A stretch of 64,000 bases of DNA from NCBI RefSeq assembly GCF_020382885.2, contig NC_058493.1:23973999-24037998 (forward strand), in the 5' to 3' direction. The notes under the pieces are model-generated. The model was not told the DNA's origin and made no database searches. It was given only the letters and a program-made list of their open reading frames with translations. Below are positions 48,101 through 58,591 of the stretch, piece after piece. A program made the position numbers and the translations under genes. Origin of the DNA: Scatophagus argus (Eukaryota; Chordata; Actinopteri; Scatophagidae). The first letter of the stretch is position 1. Every line of letters begins with the position of its first letter.

Positions 48101-51100
48101 GTGTCAGTGAAATGATACATTTCACCATAACTCTTCACTTCCTCGCTGCTAGAGTGGATTGCGTTTTGTTTTGCCTCACAGAGGTTCCTGGACAGAAGAA
48201 CCAGCGTTCCTACGAGTGCTGTGAGGAGACGTATCCGGACGTCACCTTCACCGTGGTGATGCGGAGACGGACCCTCTACTATGGCCTCAACCTGCTCATC
48301 CCGTGTGTCCTGATCTCCACTCTGGCCCTGCTCGTCTTCCTCCTGCCTGCTGACTCTGGGGAGAAGATCTCACTTGGTTAAGAACACACACACACACATA
48401 GAAAAATAGTGTACACACATGTCTGGTCCTGGTTCATTGCAGAAGCAAAAAGCAGTGCCTTCATGATTATGGCTAAGCAACATACTGTAGTTATATCAAG
48501 TTTTAAAGAAGTGCAACACATTTTCATTGTGTGGGATAGTGCTGAAATAGCAACGTCAACGTCCGTGAGACCGGTTCATGAGAAAAAAACATCCCTCAGT
48601 GATCCGTGCAGTTACCCCTTAAACTTCATTTATAAGGTGTCAGCAGGTTTCTGAGATATCTATCTATATCTATTCATCCATCCATCCATCTGTCAAATAG
48701 GTCGGTGTTGCTGACGCCAAAAGAACTGAACCCCGATGCAGAGTGTGTGACAAGGCAAGACAGAACAAAGATCCTGGCATAAAGACAGTGTAAAAAACAC
48801 TCTGACACAGGTGACTGGGAACACGTGGACTAAATAGACAAGACAGCGAGACACAGGTGACATTAGGAGGGAGAAGGCAATCAGGAAAACCAAAAGCAAA
48901 GCTACATGAAAACGGGACACACAGGGGAACTGACACCTTCAAAATAAAACAGGACATGACAAAAACCTTGAACATAATACATGAAACACAAGACACACAT
49001 GGAACATGACACAAGGACTCAAAAAACCAAAAGACAGAGAACCAGGGCGTGACACCATCCATCTATCTAACCTCCACGGTGGAGGTAATAATGAAGTCCA
49101 GTACAAGACCACCACAAAGTACAGCCTCGACATGTTCCACAGAGCTGAGACAGCACAGAAGCAAACTAAAACACTCCCCTTAAGAGAACCAGAACACTTT
49201 AACAATATAGTATTTATGGCAGAACTTTTGTATTGTACTTTATTACATTGTACTTTGTTACTTCAACGACAACTGGAACTAAACATGGGCTACTCGGTTG
49301 GAAACAGACAAAAACTATTCCCTGGGAACGGCTGTGGTTTGCAGGAAATACAGACAAATGCAACAACAGACAAAATAACGGACAGTAAAACACAGTAGTA
49401 TGACAAAGAATGAAGACTTGGTACTTCAGAAAGTACCAGCGAGTATGCATACTTTACTTGTCCTATAAGAGGATTTCAACTGTAAATTGAGTTTGACTGC
49501 CTGCCCTTCTGCACGTCGCTGACCTTCACTTTTCACTCAACATTTGATCATCGCAAACAAATGTATAGCAGTTCAGCTTATTTGACATGTTTGTCCGGCT
49601 CTGCTCTAAACACAGAAGAGGTCGAATCCCGACGTAACGCGAATGCACGAGACTTGATGTGTGATCTGCATGTGTTTTCTTCTTACTGTTCTTTATTGAA
49701 TGTTTGTGTCACCTTTGCCACAGGAGTGACACCCTGACAAATCAGTGCTGTTCAAAAGAGCAGCACAGTTCAAAGAATACATCTGAAAAATAATGAGATC
49801 ACAATCATATTAAGCCTTTTACTTCTCAAGAGGTTTCTGTTATTCTTCACTTTTTCATCATCTACAATACATTAATGTCCTAGTGCGTTCTTCTCCTGGG
49901 TAATCAGTCACTCTGTTCAAAAGAATGTTTTTTTTCCATGAATCCACTTCCTCTGTGGCATATCAAAGTGATCTGATAATCAGCACTGACTTAACTGTCA
50001 GTGGGCCGAGAAAGCAGTTTAATCTTATCTCTGCTGTCACCGTTGACTCGAATGCTTCAGCCCATTTCGTGCATAAATTAAACAGACTCGGTGTAGAGAG
50101 TATCTGCAGGTGGGTGGCGGTGGAGGTGTGCGTGTGTGTGTGTGTGTGTGCGAGCGAGCGAGCACGGAGGCGTTGATTTACGCAGTTTGTGCCTTCTTCA
50201 TCATTAGAGTCCTGCGTCCAGCTGGATTCCTTCATTAGCCAAACTGTGCTTTGGAGCCAGATGTATGGGCTCATGTGTGGGTTTGTCATGTGTGCGTTAA
50301 TCCCGATGCCGTCATGGCTCAGAGAGGAAATAAGACACGAGAACTGCTCATGTGGCATGTGATATGCTGTTATGTAGATCTTAATGCTTAAAGGGGTTTT
50401 AACACGCTGTAGTTCACAGCACGCAGCAGACAACACAAAGTCGGTTTATCAACTCGGCCACTCGTCGACGTTATTATTTGAGAATGGTGAGCCCTCATTG
50501 AGAGTTGTGCTTTTGAGGCACCATACATTCCCAGGTTTAATTTCAATGTTGTCATGAGAATTATGATTTGTAAAAAGCGCTAGTGGATCAACAGGAATTT
50601 TATAGTCTGTAGACAGTCTCTGCATTTTGCATTTCTGTTTTTCTATCGGAGCTGCAAAGGTTTCTTTATATTACAGAAGATTCATTAGCAATACTGTGTT
50701 TAATTTTATTCGTAGTTCATTCAAACCACAAAGAAAAAAAAAACATATTTTCCCTTGAGGCATCTAGCTATGCATGTAGTTAAATGTTATTTGCATGCAT
50801 CACTTTACAGTGCAGGGGAATGGAGTTCAGTTTGTGCTGCTGTAAGCATTTAAAAATCACGTTAGTTCCTAATAGAGACCGAAAGACAGTGGATTTTAAA
50901 GGCCAAAATAATTCTGATAGTTTGGTTTGATAGTTTTTGAGCCATTATATCTCTCCCGTCACTGATTTCAGCTGAGAAGCCTGACTGAGGAAACAAAGTG
51001 CATTCTTTCCAGAAAGGTGATTCTTCGTATAGGATGTCAGCCTCACTGAAGACTTGCTTGTGACGGCAGAGGACGGCTCGTTAGCCACCAGCCACCGGCC

Positions 51101-53498
51101 ACTAAAAACACTGTTTCTCAAAAGACAAGTTGCTTTTGACCTATGCAGATGTAATTCTTAAATGCTTTGGGCAGGCAGCCTCTGCTGTTGATGGCAAAAA
51201 TCTAAAAATTCAACTCTTTGCATTGCTAAAAACAACAGTAGAAAATGCTGTATGCTTATTATAGTTGCCAATGTAATTCTCTTTAAAATACAGTATTAAA
51301 ATGAGGCGGTCATTCGAAACTCAGGTTCCTCCTTGTTGCACAGATATAAGAAACAGCATGAATATTAGCATGCATGCAGTTAAGCAAAATGTGATTCTTA
51401 ATCCTGCTGAGACTTTCAGCCTTCCAGTAAGACAGCAAGAGCCAGTGGCTTAGCAGTGTGAGTTAGTAACAAGTCCAACTGTAACGTGTGCTCGCTGCTT
51501 TCATATTAAGGTGCGTGTTTGTCTTTCTCTGCCTGTACCTCCTCGGCTGATGCATTGAGTGACTGTGACTCATTATAAACGTCAGCAGCTCCTCTGCAAT
51601 TCTGATTTGGGGGATTTCCCTTCACATTTGGTTACAGTGCAGTTCCAAATTATGGAAGAGTAGCATAAAATTTGAAACGAGGCCGAATTTGCATAATAAT
51701 ATAAGGCGTCACAAATTCATAGAATGAACTGGAGGTCTTAAGCAAAACAGGAACAAAATGAACAGAATAGAATGAGGCAATGACATTTCATAATGCTAAA
51801 TAGAAACAGAAATAGCCCACTTGATCTTGCATATTATACAAAGTGGTTTCTAAGGATGGAAAAGTGTGTTTGAATGCATCTTTTTTTTGTCGTAAAACTT
51901 ATGCAAACTTGTGGCACATTCCAACATCAAAGGATCACGTGGTCCTTTCGTAACTGTGATCTGAATACTTCTCATTACGTTTCAGCTTTGTTGTGAAGAG
52001 CTAACCGAGATTTGGTCGTCCTTCCTCAGGCATTACGGTCCTGCTCTCCCTGACGGTCTTTATGCTGCTGGTTGCAGAGATTATGCCTCCCACATCAGAC
52101 TCTGTGCCTTTAATAGGTAAGCCAGGCTGAAGTTAAAAGCAGACGCCATGGATGTCAGCTGCTCTCAGTGGAGAAGACTGGGCTGAAAATGTGTTTAGTC
52201 ATTTTTCATCAAGAGCCCCCTTAAATCACAATGTAACTAAGCTTAAGCACCCGTCCGATATTTAGATTATTATTTATTTAGACATCTGAGTCACCATATT
52301 TAAAAATTGAAATTAAGAAGACACATAAAGTGAGTTGTGTGCTTAAGGCAAGAAGGCAGTTTTGCTCTCTTGGACTGTGAGATTTTCCTCAAACTGAAAC
52401 CTTTTACTTTATCCTCATTTTCTCCTGTAATGTTGCCTTTACTGCATGACGACTTCCTGTGTCCATTCTCACCATAGCGTCTATTTGCTCTTCACCCAGC
52501 TGAGTACTTTGCCACGACCATGGTCATTGTTGGCCTGTCAGTAATTACTACGGTTCTGGTCTTGCGATATCACCACCATGATCCTCATGGAGGCAAGATG
52601 CCCAAGTGGGTGAGTGTAATTTCATATTACACCATTGTCTGTAATATATACTGTGATCCTGTGAACACCACTTCAGTCATTTGCCTCTGGCCTCCGATTA
52701 GGTTATGGTCACGCCTTCCACTGGTGTTCAAATAGTTGGACAGTCACAAAAATCTGATATACACACACAGACGTCAGACGACATCTGTTGATTGCTGGTG
52801 CCAGCTTTTTGTTTTGCAAAAAATCCTTGAGGTAGCATAAACTTATTAGACTTTAAGGTGAAGAACTGGCTGTATGCTCTTTGGTGTAAGTATCATTCAA
52901 AGTTTGATTTAAAGTTAACATTCATTTATTTTCTTTTTTGTGTGTGATCCCACAGACCCGTGTGGTCCTACTGAACTGGTGTGCCTGGTTCCTGCGTATG
53001 AAGCGCCCAGGTGAGGAGCGAGTGCGTTCGGCTTGTCACAACAAGGCTCCACGGACCAGCCTGACTAGCGTGGAGCTGAATGCTAGCGCCCCAGCCTCCC
53101 AGTCCACCAACGGCAACGTGCTTTATGTTGGCGTCCGTGGCATGGAGAGCATTCACTACTCCACAGCTGCCACCGCGCCCGGCTCCGGCGTCCTCTGTGG
53201 ACGCCTGGCCGGACGAGCAGGTGAGGACGAGATGCTGCTCCCCACGGGTCACAGCTCCTCAGTGGGAAGCGTGGAACCAGAGCTTGCCAAGATCCTGGAC
53301 GAGGTGCGCTATATTTCCAAACGCTTCCGGGACCAAGACCAGGATGAGTCCGTGTGCAGTGAGTGGAAATTTGCTGCGTCTGTTATCGACAGGCTTTGTC
53401 TCATGGCTTTCTCACTCTTCACCATCCTCTGCACCATTGGGATTCTCATGTCAGCACCCAACTTCTTAGAGGCCATTTCCAAAGATTTTTTCAACTGA
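36093..53498 (+). CDS. chrna7: chrna7, neuronal nicotinic acetylcholine receptor alpha-7
   Basis: Coding exons: 36093-36147, 39401-39540, 39747-39791, 42800-42909, 44562-44641, 47862-48029, 48182-48376, 52030-52116, 52500-52609, 52956-53498. The total is 1533 bases, 510 residues (human 502), ten exons as in mammals. It has a hydrophobic signal peptide, a ligand-binding domain with loop [11 protein letters not shown], the 15-residue Cys-loop from [15 protein letters not shown], loop [11 protein letters not shown] and the vicinal cysteines of loop C in YECCEE. These are followed by M1 to M3 (M2 core [20 protein letters not shown]), an intracellular loop starting [20 protein letters not shown], and M4 near the end. 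Alpha-7 forms homopentameric, calcium-permeable acetylcholine-gated channels at synapses and in immune cells. Teleosts often keep two copies; I cannot tell which this is. Exon 7 has a slightly unusual GTTAAG donor. Confidence 0.97.
36803..36829 (+). repeat. (TG)n(AG)n microsatellite
   Basis: About nine TG units followed by four AG units in chrna7 intron 1. Confidence 0.9.
37079..37101 (+). repeat. (TA)n microsatellite
   Basis: About eleven TA units in chrna7 intron 1. Confidence 0.9.
38653..38747 (+). repeat. two adjacent short inverted repeats
   Basis: CTTATCTCGAG (38653-38663) pairs perfectly with CTCGAGATAAG (38688-38698). GTTTTCTTG (38708-38716) pairs perfectly with CAAGAAAAC (38739-38747). 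A further TATCTCG lies between the second pair. This could be the remnant of a small hairpin-type DNA element. Confidence 0.6.
39940..40290 (+). repeat. foldback-type repeat family E, copy 1 (partial)
   Basis: Right arm contains 'tatgctaagctaagctaacc' and 'atcttctcatccagctttag'. Left of it lie core segments seen in other copies of this familiar fish repeat. One arm only appears to be kept. Confidence 0.55.
41035..41375 (+). repeat. foldback-type repeat family E, copy 2
   Basis: The left arm has GCTTTCTTGCCAAGA at about 41055 and 'gataccactctcatatttat'. The right arm (about 41300-41370) has the reverse complement TCTTGGCAAGAAAGC. The core has 'attttatctcgtttgtttaa'. The arms face each other, so the element could form a long hairpin. 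Confidence 0.65.
41908..42193 (+). repeat. dispersed fish retroelement-type repeat, family B copy 2
   Basis: Near full length: 'ccagctgactacgggtgaga' and 'ggcggggttcaccctggact', a CA-rich middle, 'aacgtgcatgtttttgggat', 'gggagaacatgcagactcca' and the end 'gaggcgacagtgctaaccac'. The start matches the short copy at 7190-7285. No protein is encoded. Confidence 0.75.
42222..42505 (+). repeat. dispersed fish repeat, family A copy 2
   Basis: Contains 'ttggtgatcccttgactttt' and 'gtgctaattagcaaacgtcg', matching in order the copy at 1580-1935. It directly follows the family B element. Confidence 0.65.
42910..44561 (+). other. chrna7 intron 4
   Basis: About 1.65 kb of AT-rich sequence with short A and G homopolymer runs (for example near 43019 and 43100). 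I recognise no exon or repeat family in it. Confidence 0.6.
46075..46445 (+). repeat. foldback-type repeat family E, copy 3
   Basis: The left arm (about 46105-46170) reads 'gctccagccagcagttgctt' then 'agctagcttagcataaa'. The right arm (about 46375-46440) reads 'aagctaagctaacttggtgc' then 'tggctacggcttcatatttg', the approximate reverse complement. The core has 'acacattttatctcgtttat'. Opposed arms of about 65 bases are separated by about 200 bases. Confidence 0.65.
46527..46835 (+). mobile_element. LINE 3'-end-like repeat fragment
   Basis: Starts with a short GATA run and 'actttattgatctcaggctg', then 'gcaaattacagtgcagcagc', an A-rich stretch with several 'aacatctatatacaacacat'-type segments, and 'gatggcatgtggcgggaaag'. 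These are hallmarks, from memory, of a very common fish retroelement tail. No reverse transcriptase frame is present. Confidence 0.5.
46987..47008 (+). repeat. (CA)n microsatellite
   Basis: About eleven CA units in chrna7 intron 5. Confidence 0.9.
47417..47450 (+). repeat. (GA)n microsatellite
   Basis: Interrupted GA-rich tract in chrna7 intron 5. Confidence 0.85.
47862..48376 (+). CDS. chrna7: chrna7 exons 6-7: Cys-loop, agonist-site loops B and C, M1
   Basis: Exon 6 (47862-48029) encodes the Cys-loop and loop B. Exon 7 (48182-48376) encodes loop C with adjacent cysteines (ECC), the [21 protein letters not shown] linker and M1, and ends at EKISLG before M2. The intron between is only 152 bases. 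All agonist-site aromatics expected in this part of alpha-7 are present by eye. Confidence 0.92.
48690..49055 (-). mobile_element. retroelement-derived repeat fragment
   Basis: An A- and C-rich block with many 'acatgacac', 'gaacatgac' and 'aaacacaagacacac' units, ending 'accagggcgtgacacc'. This matches the style of a common fish repeat, probably the end of a long retroelement in inverted orientation. It is flanked by CATC/ATCT tracts. Class uncertain. Open frames inside it are incidental. Confidence 0.4.
50131..50162 (+). repeat. (GT)n(GCGA)n microsatellite
   Basis: About ten GT units followed by GCGA units in chrna7 intron 7. Confidence 0.9.
52956..53498 (+). CDS. chrna7: chrna7 last exon: intracellular loop and M4
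   Basis: 180 codons plus stop. It begins [20 protein letters not shown], then a variable loop containing [11 protein letters not shown], then the conserved amphipathic [38 protein letters not shown] (M4) and [15 protein letters not shown]. The loop is somewhat longer than in human alpha-7. Confidence 0.95.
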   Translation, partial: TRVVLLNWCAWFLRMKRPGEERVRSACHNKAPRTSLTSVELNASAPASQSTNGNVLYVGVRGMESIHYSTAATAPGSGVLCGRLAGRAGEDEMLLPTGHSSSVGSVEPELAKILDEVRYISKRFRDQDQDESVCSEWKFAASVIDRLCLMAFSLFTILCTIGILMSAPNFLEAISKDFFN

Positions 53499-55047
53499 GG
53501 ACTTTATCAGGATATAAATGCTTCTACAAAAACGATAACCTCTAACAATCACTCTCAACTCACTCCCCGACTCATGGGGAGGTAATTTGCATCCAGTCTG
53601 CTGGTGTGAGGCAGTTAAATTGAAGGCGGTGAAAATTAGCAGATTCTTCCTTTTGATATTACACAGCCGAATGGCATACTAAAGGAAAACAATTTCATCC
53701 TCTTCTGCTGTTTTAAAATGACTAATACTGCAAAGGGTTGTAACTGTGGTTTGTTATTTGATGTTATCCATGTATTATTGTTCATTACATTTTATCTATT
53801 AAATAATCCAAACTAAACTCTTTTCCATATGCTTAAGAACATAAGAGCAACAGTGTATTTAAATGAAGCTGTTGTGTCACATGCATACTCATATATCCAA
53901 AACAGTTATGTGGTGTTGTAAAACCTTGTATGAACACAAATTATTGTATTTGTTACTGTCATAAGCATAACCAATCACCTCAATTTATCAATCTTCTATC
54001 TATCTTCTATCAGTGTTTCTTACTTATTTTTATTGTAGCATTTGTGATACGACATCAGAATAGTTGTGCCAGTTGATTTAAATGTATGTTGTTTTTGTCC
54101 TTGTCCAGTCAACAGCTGTAACTTTGATGTTTCACTAATAAATGAATTTCTTCTATTTGCCGTATAGAACTTTATTTTGTAATGTAAGCACATGCCTCCA
54201 CTCCATCTACATTTTCTCACTTAGACCACATTATAAAAACCTTGAAACTCTTCTGCATTTAATAGCACCATCAAACTGAAACGGGCAGTAAAACAAACAG
54301 AAGGATACAGCGTGCTTTCCGACATCCAGTCATCAAAAGTACCTAAAAGTATGTAAGTCCTGCAGTACTGTGTGTAAGATGATGAATCATTGGTTTGCCT
54401 AAGTCTAAGAGACTGAATGAAAAATGACATTGACCAGTCATTTGTTCATTGTCTCTTATCAAACTTTATTAAATTCTACATTCCATTAAAATTAGTTTTG
54501 GAAAATATTATATAGAGAAAAGAATGCATCTGAGGTTTACAAATCAATTTTGCATCACTTTGCCAGTTTCATAAATGTGAAAACTGCCTTTGAGTGACTT
54601 GGATTTGGATTTAGTCTCCAGCTAAAGAGGGTCTTTAGCAGTCTATACCCTCTCTGTCAGTACGGTCAGACCTGGACCCCATCGGATAATATGAAGAAGA
54701 AAAAAGTTATCAACTTCCACAAAAAGATCAAGATGGAAGCTTCTGACCTGCAGTGAGGAAACTCAACCAACCAGCACAATTACACCTGCACCGAAAAAAG
54801 AGCCAAAAGTTGTATTAAGTTAAGCTGTAGTTCAGTTTAACTAAAAATAGAAGTGACAAAATCAGGATTCAGTGGGAGGAACCTTAATCAAACGCACTGG
54901 TTGATTCAGGACGGGATTGTGTGCGGTTACGCAGTGTGCGCCTTTATTATTTCTCCGACTGGAAACACACTCGACTCGGCTCGACACACGACAGCAGTAT
55001 CGTTGGTTTCCGTTTTGGTTGGAAAATCTTTTTTTTTGTTCGGTAAA
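53499..55047. other. chrna7 3' UTR and trip4 promoter interval
   Basis: 1.55 kb between the chrna7 stop and the trip4 start codon, with the two genes in the same orientation. The first half is AT-rich 3' UTR. The last roughly 200 bases contain CG dinucleotides and pyrimidine tracts fitting a TATA-less promoter for trip4. Confidence 0.55.
54137..54142 (+). terminator. chrna7: candidate polyadenylation signal of chrna7
   Basis: AATAAA about 640 bases after the chrna7 stop codon in AT-rich sequence. It is the last clear signal before the trip4 promoter. Confidence 0.45.
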
Positions 55048-58000
55048 ATGTCGGACACTTTGTTGCAATGGTGTGTGGACCAGTTGCACCACAAGTTTGG
55101 GTTGGAAGCGTGTGAAGACATCGTCCAGTAAGAAATGTTTAAAATCTAACTCTAATCTAACTAACTGAAACGCTGACAGACTGTCGCCCAGCATGCTAAC
55201 GTTTCGTGGCGCAGTGATGTAACTTATCCGGTGTGTCTGCCTACCTAAACTATCGCCAATCAAAGCTGCATGTGTTTGTTAAATTTACTGCTGCCTTTTG
55301 ATAAATTTAGCTACAATGAAGTTTGGTATTACAGCTGTGTAATACACAGTGGCAGGTATGTTTGACAGGTGTACCAGCGTTTTGCTAGCTAACGGTTAAT
55401 CAGTGCTTTCATTCTCCAACTTGTCAACTTGTTATTCTCCTGTATCGGTTTATAGGTAACGTTTCTAAATTGGCTTTTGTAATGGCTTGTAACGCCATGC
55501 AACTTAAAAGCTTATAAATGAGAGGAAAACGTTTTAAAGAAACTGCCTGGATAACATTAAGTAAATAGTGCTGAGCAGCGGGCCACTAGACGTTTCTGAA
55601 TGCCACACGGATATGATGAAGCCGTGCTTTGATTTTGTCTGTAGTGATTCTAGGATCTACAAAGATAAGAAATGTTAGAAAATGAAATAGAAATGACTAA
55701 ATTCACCCTGCTGTCTAGATATATCCTGTCCATCGAAAAAGCTGAAGAGATCGAGGAGTACGTCGGAGACCTGCTGCAGGGGACAGATGGAAGAAAAGGG
55801 CAGTTTATAGAGGAGCTCCTCGTCAGGTGGAAGAAGACTCAAAGACAGGTTGCAGATAACACGGGTCTTTACCTTCTCAGGGAGTCTGTTTCATCAGCGG
55901 GTAAATACAGTAAAGTATTACACAAGTGTTAACAACCTGCTGTGAAACTACTATTTAAGTACTTGGACAAAACTAAATGTTGTAAATAAATATAAAATCA
56001 AATGATTCTCGTGCACGCGAATGTTATTAACGTAGACGTCAAAATTTCTCTCAAATGCACCGTCTACAGTATTTTTTGGCTAGTATTGGATTTGCAAGTA
56101 AATTGCTCTCCTTTTGTAGATTCACAAGACGTGACCAAAGATAATCAGAAGAAGTCTAAACGCAAAGGCCGCAACAAACAGGAAGTGCTAACCGTGAGCC
56201 AAACAGAACCTGAGCCAGAGGCAGTCAAAACTCCTATTGATCTGATGAGGGTGAGTACACAGAACATTTATTCTGTTATCTTACTTTCTTTATGATAACA
56301 CATCACAGTCAAGTTCATTTGTCGATGAACCATTTAATTTTTATTGTGAATATGATGTCTTTCTTGTCCTCTTTCCTCTCTTCAATTTCCACCTTTCAGG
56401 CCCAAGAAAACAGTAACACGTCTTCAGCAAAGAAGAAAACCAAGTTTGTCAATCTCTACAATAAAGAGGGACAGGACAGGCTGTGTGTCTTACTCCCGGG
56501 CCGACATGGCTGTGAGTGCCTCGCCCAAAAGCACAGACTTATCAACAACTGCATCAGCTGTGGTCGCATTGTATGTGAGCAGGAGGGCTCAGGACCCTGC
56601 CTCTTTTGTGGAAGCCTGGTACATAAATCTTTTTCACAGTCTTTAGATTCCACATTTGTACTTTACATCTACTTTCAGTACTTACAATCCTTATTTTCCC
56701 ATTTAGCATTCTTTGCTCATTGTTTTATTTACCATTCAGGTCTGCACAAAAGAAGAGCAAGAGATCCTGCAACGAGACTCCAACAAAAGCCAGAAACTAA
56801 GAAAGAAGCTTATGGGAGGTGAGAGTCAGAAGTTGTCAGAATTTGTAAATACTAAAATTTCTGAAATAATGGAGTATGTTGATACTACAAATTTGCTTTT
56901 ATTTTGGTGACAGACTGTGGAGAGAGAGAATATCTCCCACACCAAGAGGCCATGATGAAGACTGGCCTGGAGAAAGCTGTGCAGCACAAAGACAAACTGC
57001 TGGAATATGACAGGAATAGGTATCATAAAAGAGTTCCACAAGAATCAATAGGTTTAGTGCTTGGACTACAATATCAACACTTTTTACTGGACTTTTAATC
57101 ATGAAACTTGTGAGTGATGCCACTTGGTTATTTACTGTCCCCTTTAACTCCAGTGTCAGGAGAACTCAGGTTCTAGATGATGAGTCAGATTACTTTGCCA
57201 CTGAATCCAACCAGTGGCTGTCACCCGCTGAGCGAGAAAAGCTGAGGAAAAAGGAAGAGGAGCTTCGAGAACTTCGCCATGCCTCTCGCAAGGACAGGAA
57301 GATCACGTTGGACTTTGCTGGCAGACAAGTGATTGACGAGGGAAACAACCTCAACGAGTACTACAACAAGTAAGATGATGTGACACCATGTGAATCAAGG
57401 CTGCAAGTACTGATTTATGTTGTGTAGTCATGCTGAACACCTTTTTGTTTTAAAATGTTGGCAATGATTTGCAGGTTGGATGAGACCCTCAAGGCTATGA
57501 GCAATGACTCTGTGTCAAAATCACCAGCGTATTCTGAAAGACAAAGTGGAAGGCAGAGCAGCAGAGAGCTGGTCAACCCCAACATAATGCAGTCCGCACC
57601 AGAAGTAGGTCTATACAGTATACTGAGCATATCAGTGGTGCCACCTTGTGGTGTGTTTTCAACACGGCGCTGAAAATACTGTATTTCCACTTCAGACTCA
57701 TTTGTGCTGTTGTAAATCTTGATTAGGACATCAGTGAAATGGCTTGAAATTGACAGCTTACAGCTGTTTCTCACACCTGATTTTACATAATTTTTTTTCC
57801 CATCAGAGAAAATTATGCAGGTGGTGTTCATAGAGATTCTAGCACTGGTAATGGTTACAATTAATGTACTTTCTAGTGGGTGGATGTTGGTGGCAGTGAA
57901 ACCTTCAAGAGAAACGAGGGGCAGGGAAAGAGTTCGGCCGACGACAAGGGAAGGGAAGAACGTTCCAGGTTGCGACTCCAAGACAGAGAGCTGCAGGAGA

Positions 58001-58591
58001 TGTCTGACGGAGGGTGGTGCCTCAGCATGCACCAACCATGGGCCTCACTACTCGTCAGAGGCATCAAGAGGTAAACGAATAAACAATAAACAAGCCAAAT
58101 GAGCAGCATGGGATAAACAAAATCGCTGTACTAAGTTAAACACCTATAGTTCAAAGGCTTGTTTTCTGTCAGGCCTGTGAAAGCAGTGGTAACGTGTGTG
58201 TTTGTGTGTGTGTGTAGGGTAGAAGGACGAACTTGGTACACATCCCACCGGGGTCGTCTTTGGATTGCTGCTGCAGCCAAGAAGCCCACCCCTCAGGAGA
58301 CTGCTGAGGTGGAAGACATGTATTGCCACATCTACAAGAAAGGTGAACACACGTACAAACACATTGTGCACAGCAGATGTGTACATGCAGCACTTTAACT
58401 GTAGTGTACACACACTGCAAACAACTGCCACAAAGTCTGATACGATGTCTGCGGTTTAGCTTGTTGGTGGATCTTTAGCTGTTCTCGTTTTGTGTGCAGA
58501 GCCCAGGTTTCCTAACGACTACCCCACCGGCTGCCTCTTGGGCTGCGTCAACGTGACCGACTGCCTGTCTCAGGAGCAGTTCAGACAACAG
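55048..58591 (+). CDS. trip4: trip4 (ASC-1), activating signal cointegrator 1, C-terminus not found
   Basis: Exons: 55048-55127, 55719-55900, 56120-56250, 56400-56618, 56740-56818, 56914-57019, 57154-57369, 57475-57604, 57877-58070, 58218-58342, 58500-58591. The total is 1554 bases, 518 residues, all phases joined; human TRIP4 has 581. It begins MSDTLLQWCVDQLHHKFGLE. It has the family's C2HC5 zinc finger (residues about 169-201), a charged middle (DDESDYFA-like, LRELRHASRKD, DFAGRQVI) and an ASCH RNA-binding-like domain from about residue 427 (GGWCLSMHQPWASLLVRGIK to DCLSQEQF). TRIP4 is the scaffold of the ASCC complex, with ASCC1-3, acting in transcription coactivation and rescue of stalled ribosomes. 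I chose the first ATG because the protein aligns from there. About 56 C-terminal residues (human FPDISQES to the end) must be encoded further downstream. Confidence 0.95.
56400..56618 (+). CDS. trip4: trip4 exon 4: C2HC5 zinc finger
   Basis: 73 codons in phase 0. It encodes KKKTKFVNLYNKEGQDRL, LLPGRHGCEC and the zinc-finger ligands C169, C171, H176, C182, C185, C190, C198 and C201 in CECLAQKHRLINNCISCG and VCEQEGSGPCLFCG. This finger is the region that binds nuclear receptors and general coactivators in the human protein. Confidence 0.93.
57877..58591 (+). CDS. trip4: trip4 exons 9-11: ASCH domain
   Basis: Exon 9 (57877-58070) ends with the start of the ASCH fold (WCLSMHQPWASLLVRGIKR). Exon 10 (58218-58342) gives VEGRTWYTSHRGRLWIAAAAKKP. 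Exon 11 (58500-58591) gives FPNDYPTGCLLGCVNVTDCLSQEQFRQQ. The domain is incomplete without the missing last exon or exons. Confidence 0.9.
58190..58215 (+). repeat. (TG)n at the trip4 exon 10 3' splice site
   Basis: A TG-rich run (including about eight uninterrupted units) replaces the usual pyrimidine tract and ends directly at the AG at 58216-58217. Confidence 0.9.

Larger units (their letters stand above)
48377..52029 (+). other. chrna7 intron 7
   Basis: About 3.65 kb. It holds a transposable-element-like block at 48690-49055, short ATCT/CATC tracts beside it, and a GT/GCGA tract at 50131-50162. The second half shows no recognised feature. Confidence 0.65.

Noticed and set aside
48670-49062. 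130-codon minus-strand open frame rich in Cys, Phe and Ser
   Set aside because: It lies wholly within a low-complexity transposable-element fragment; the composition follows the repeat, not a protein.
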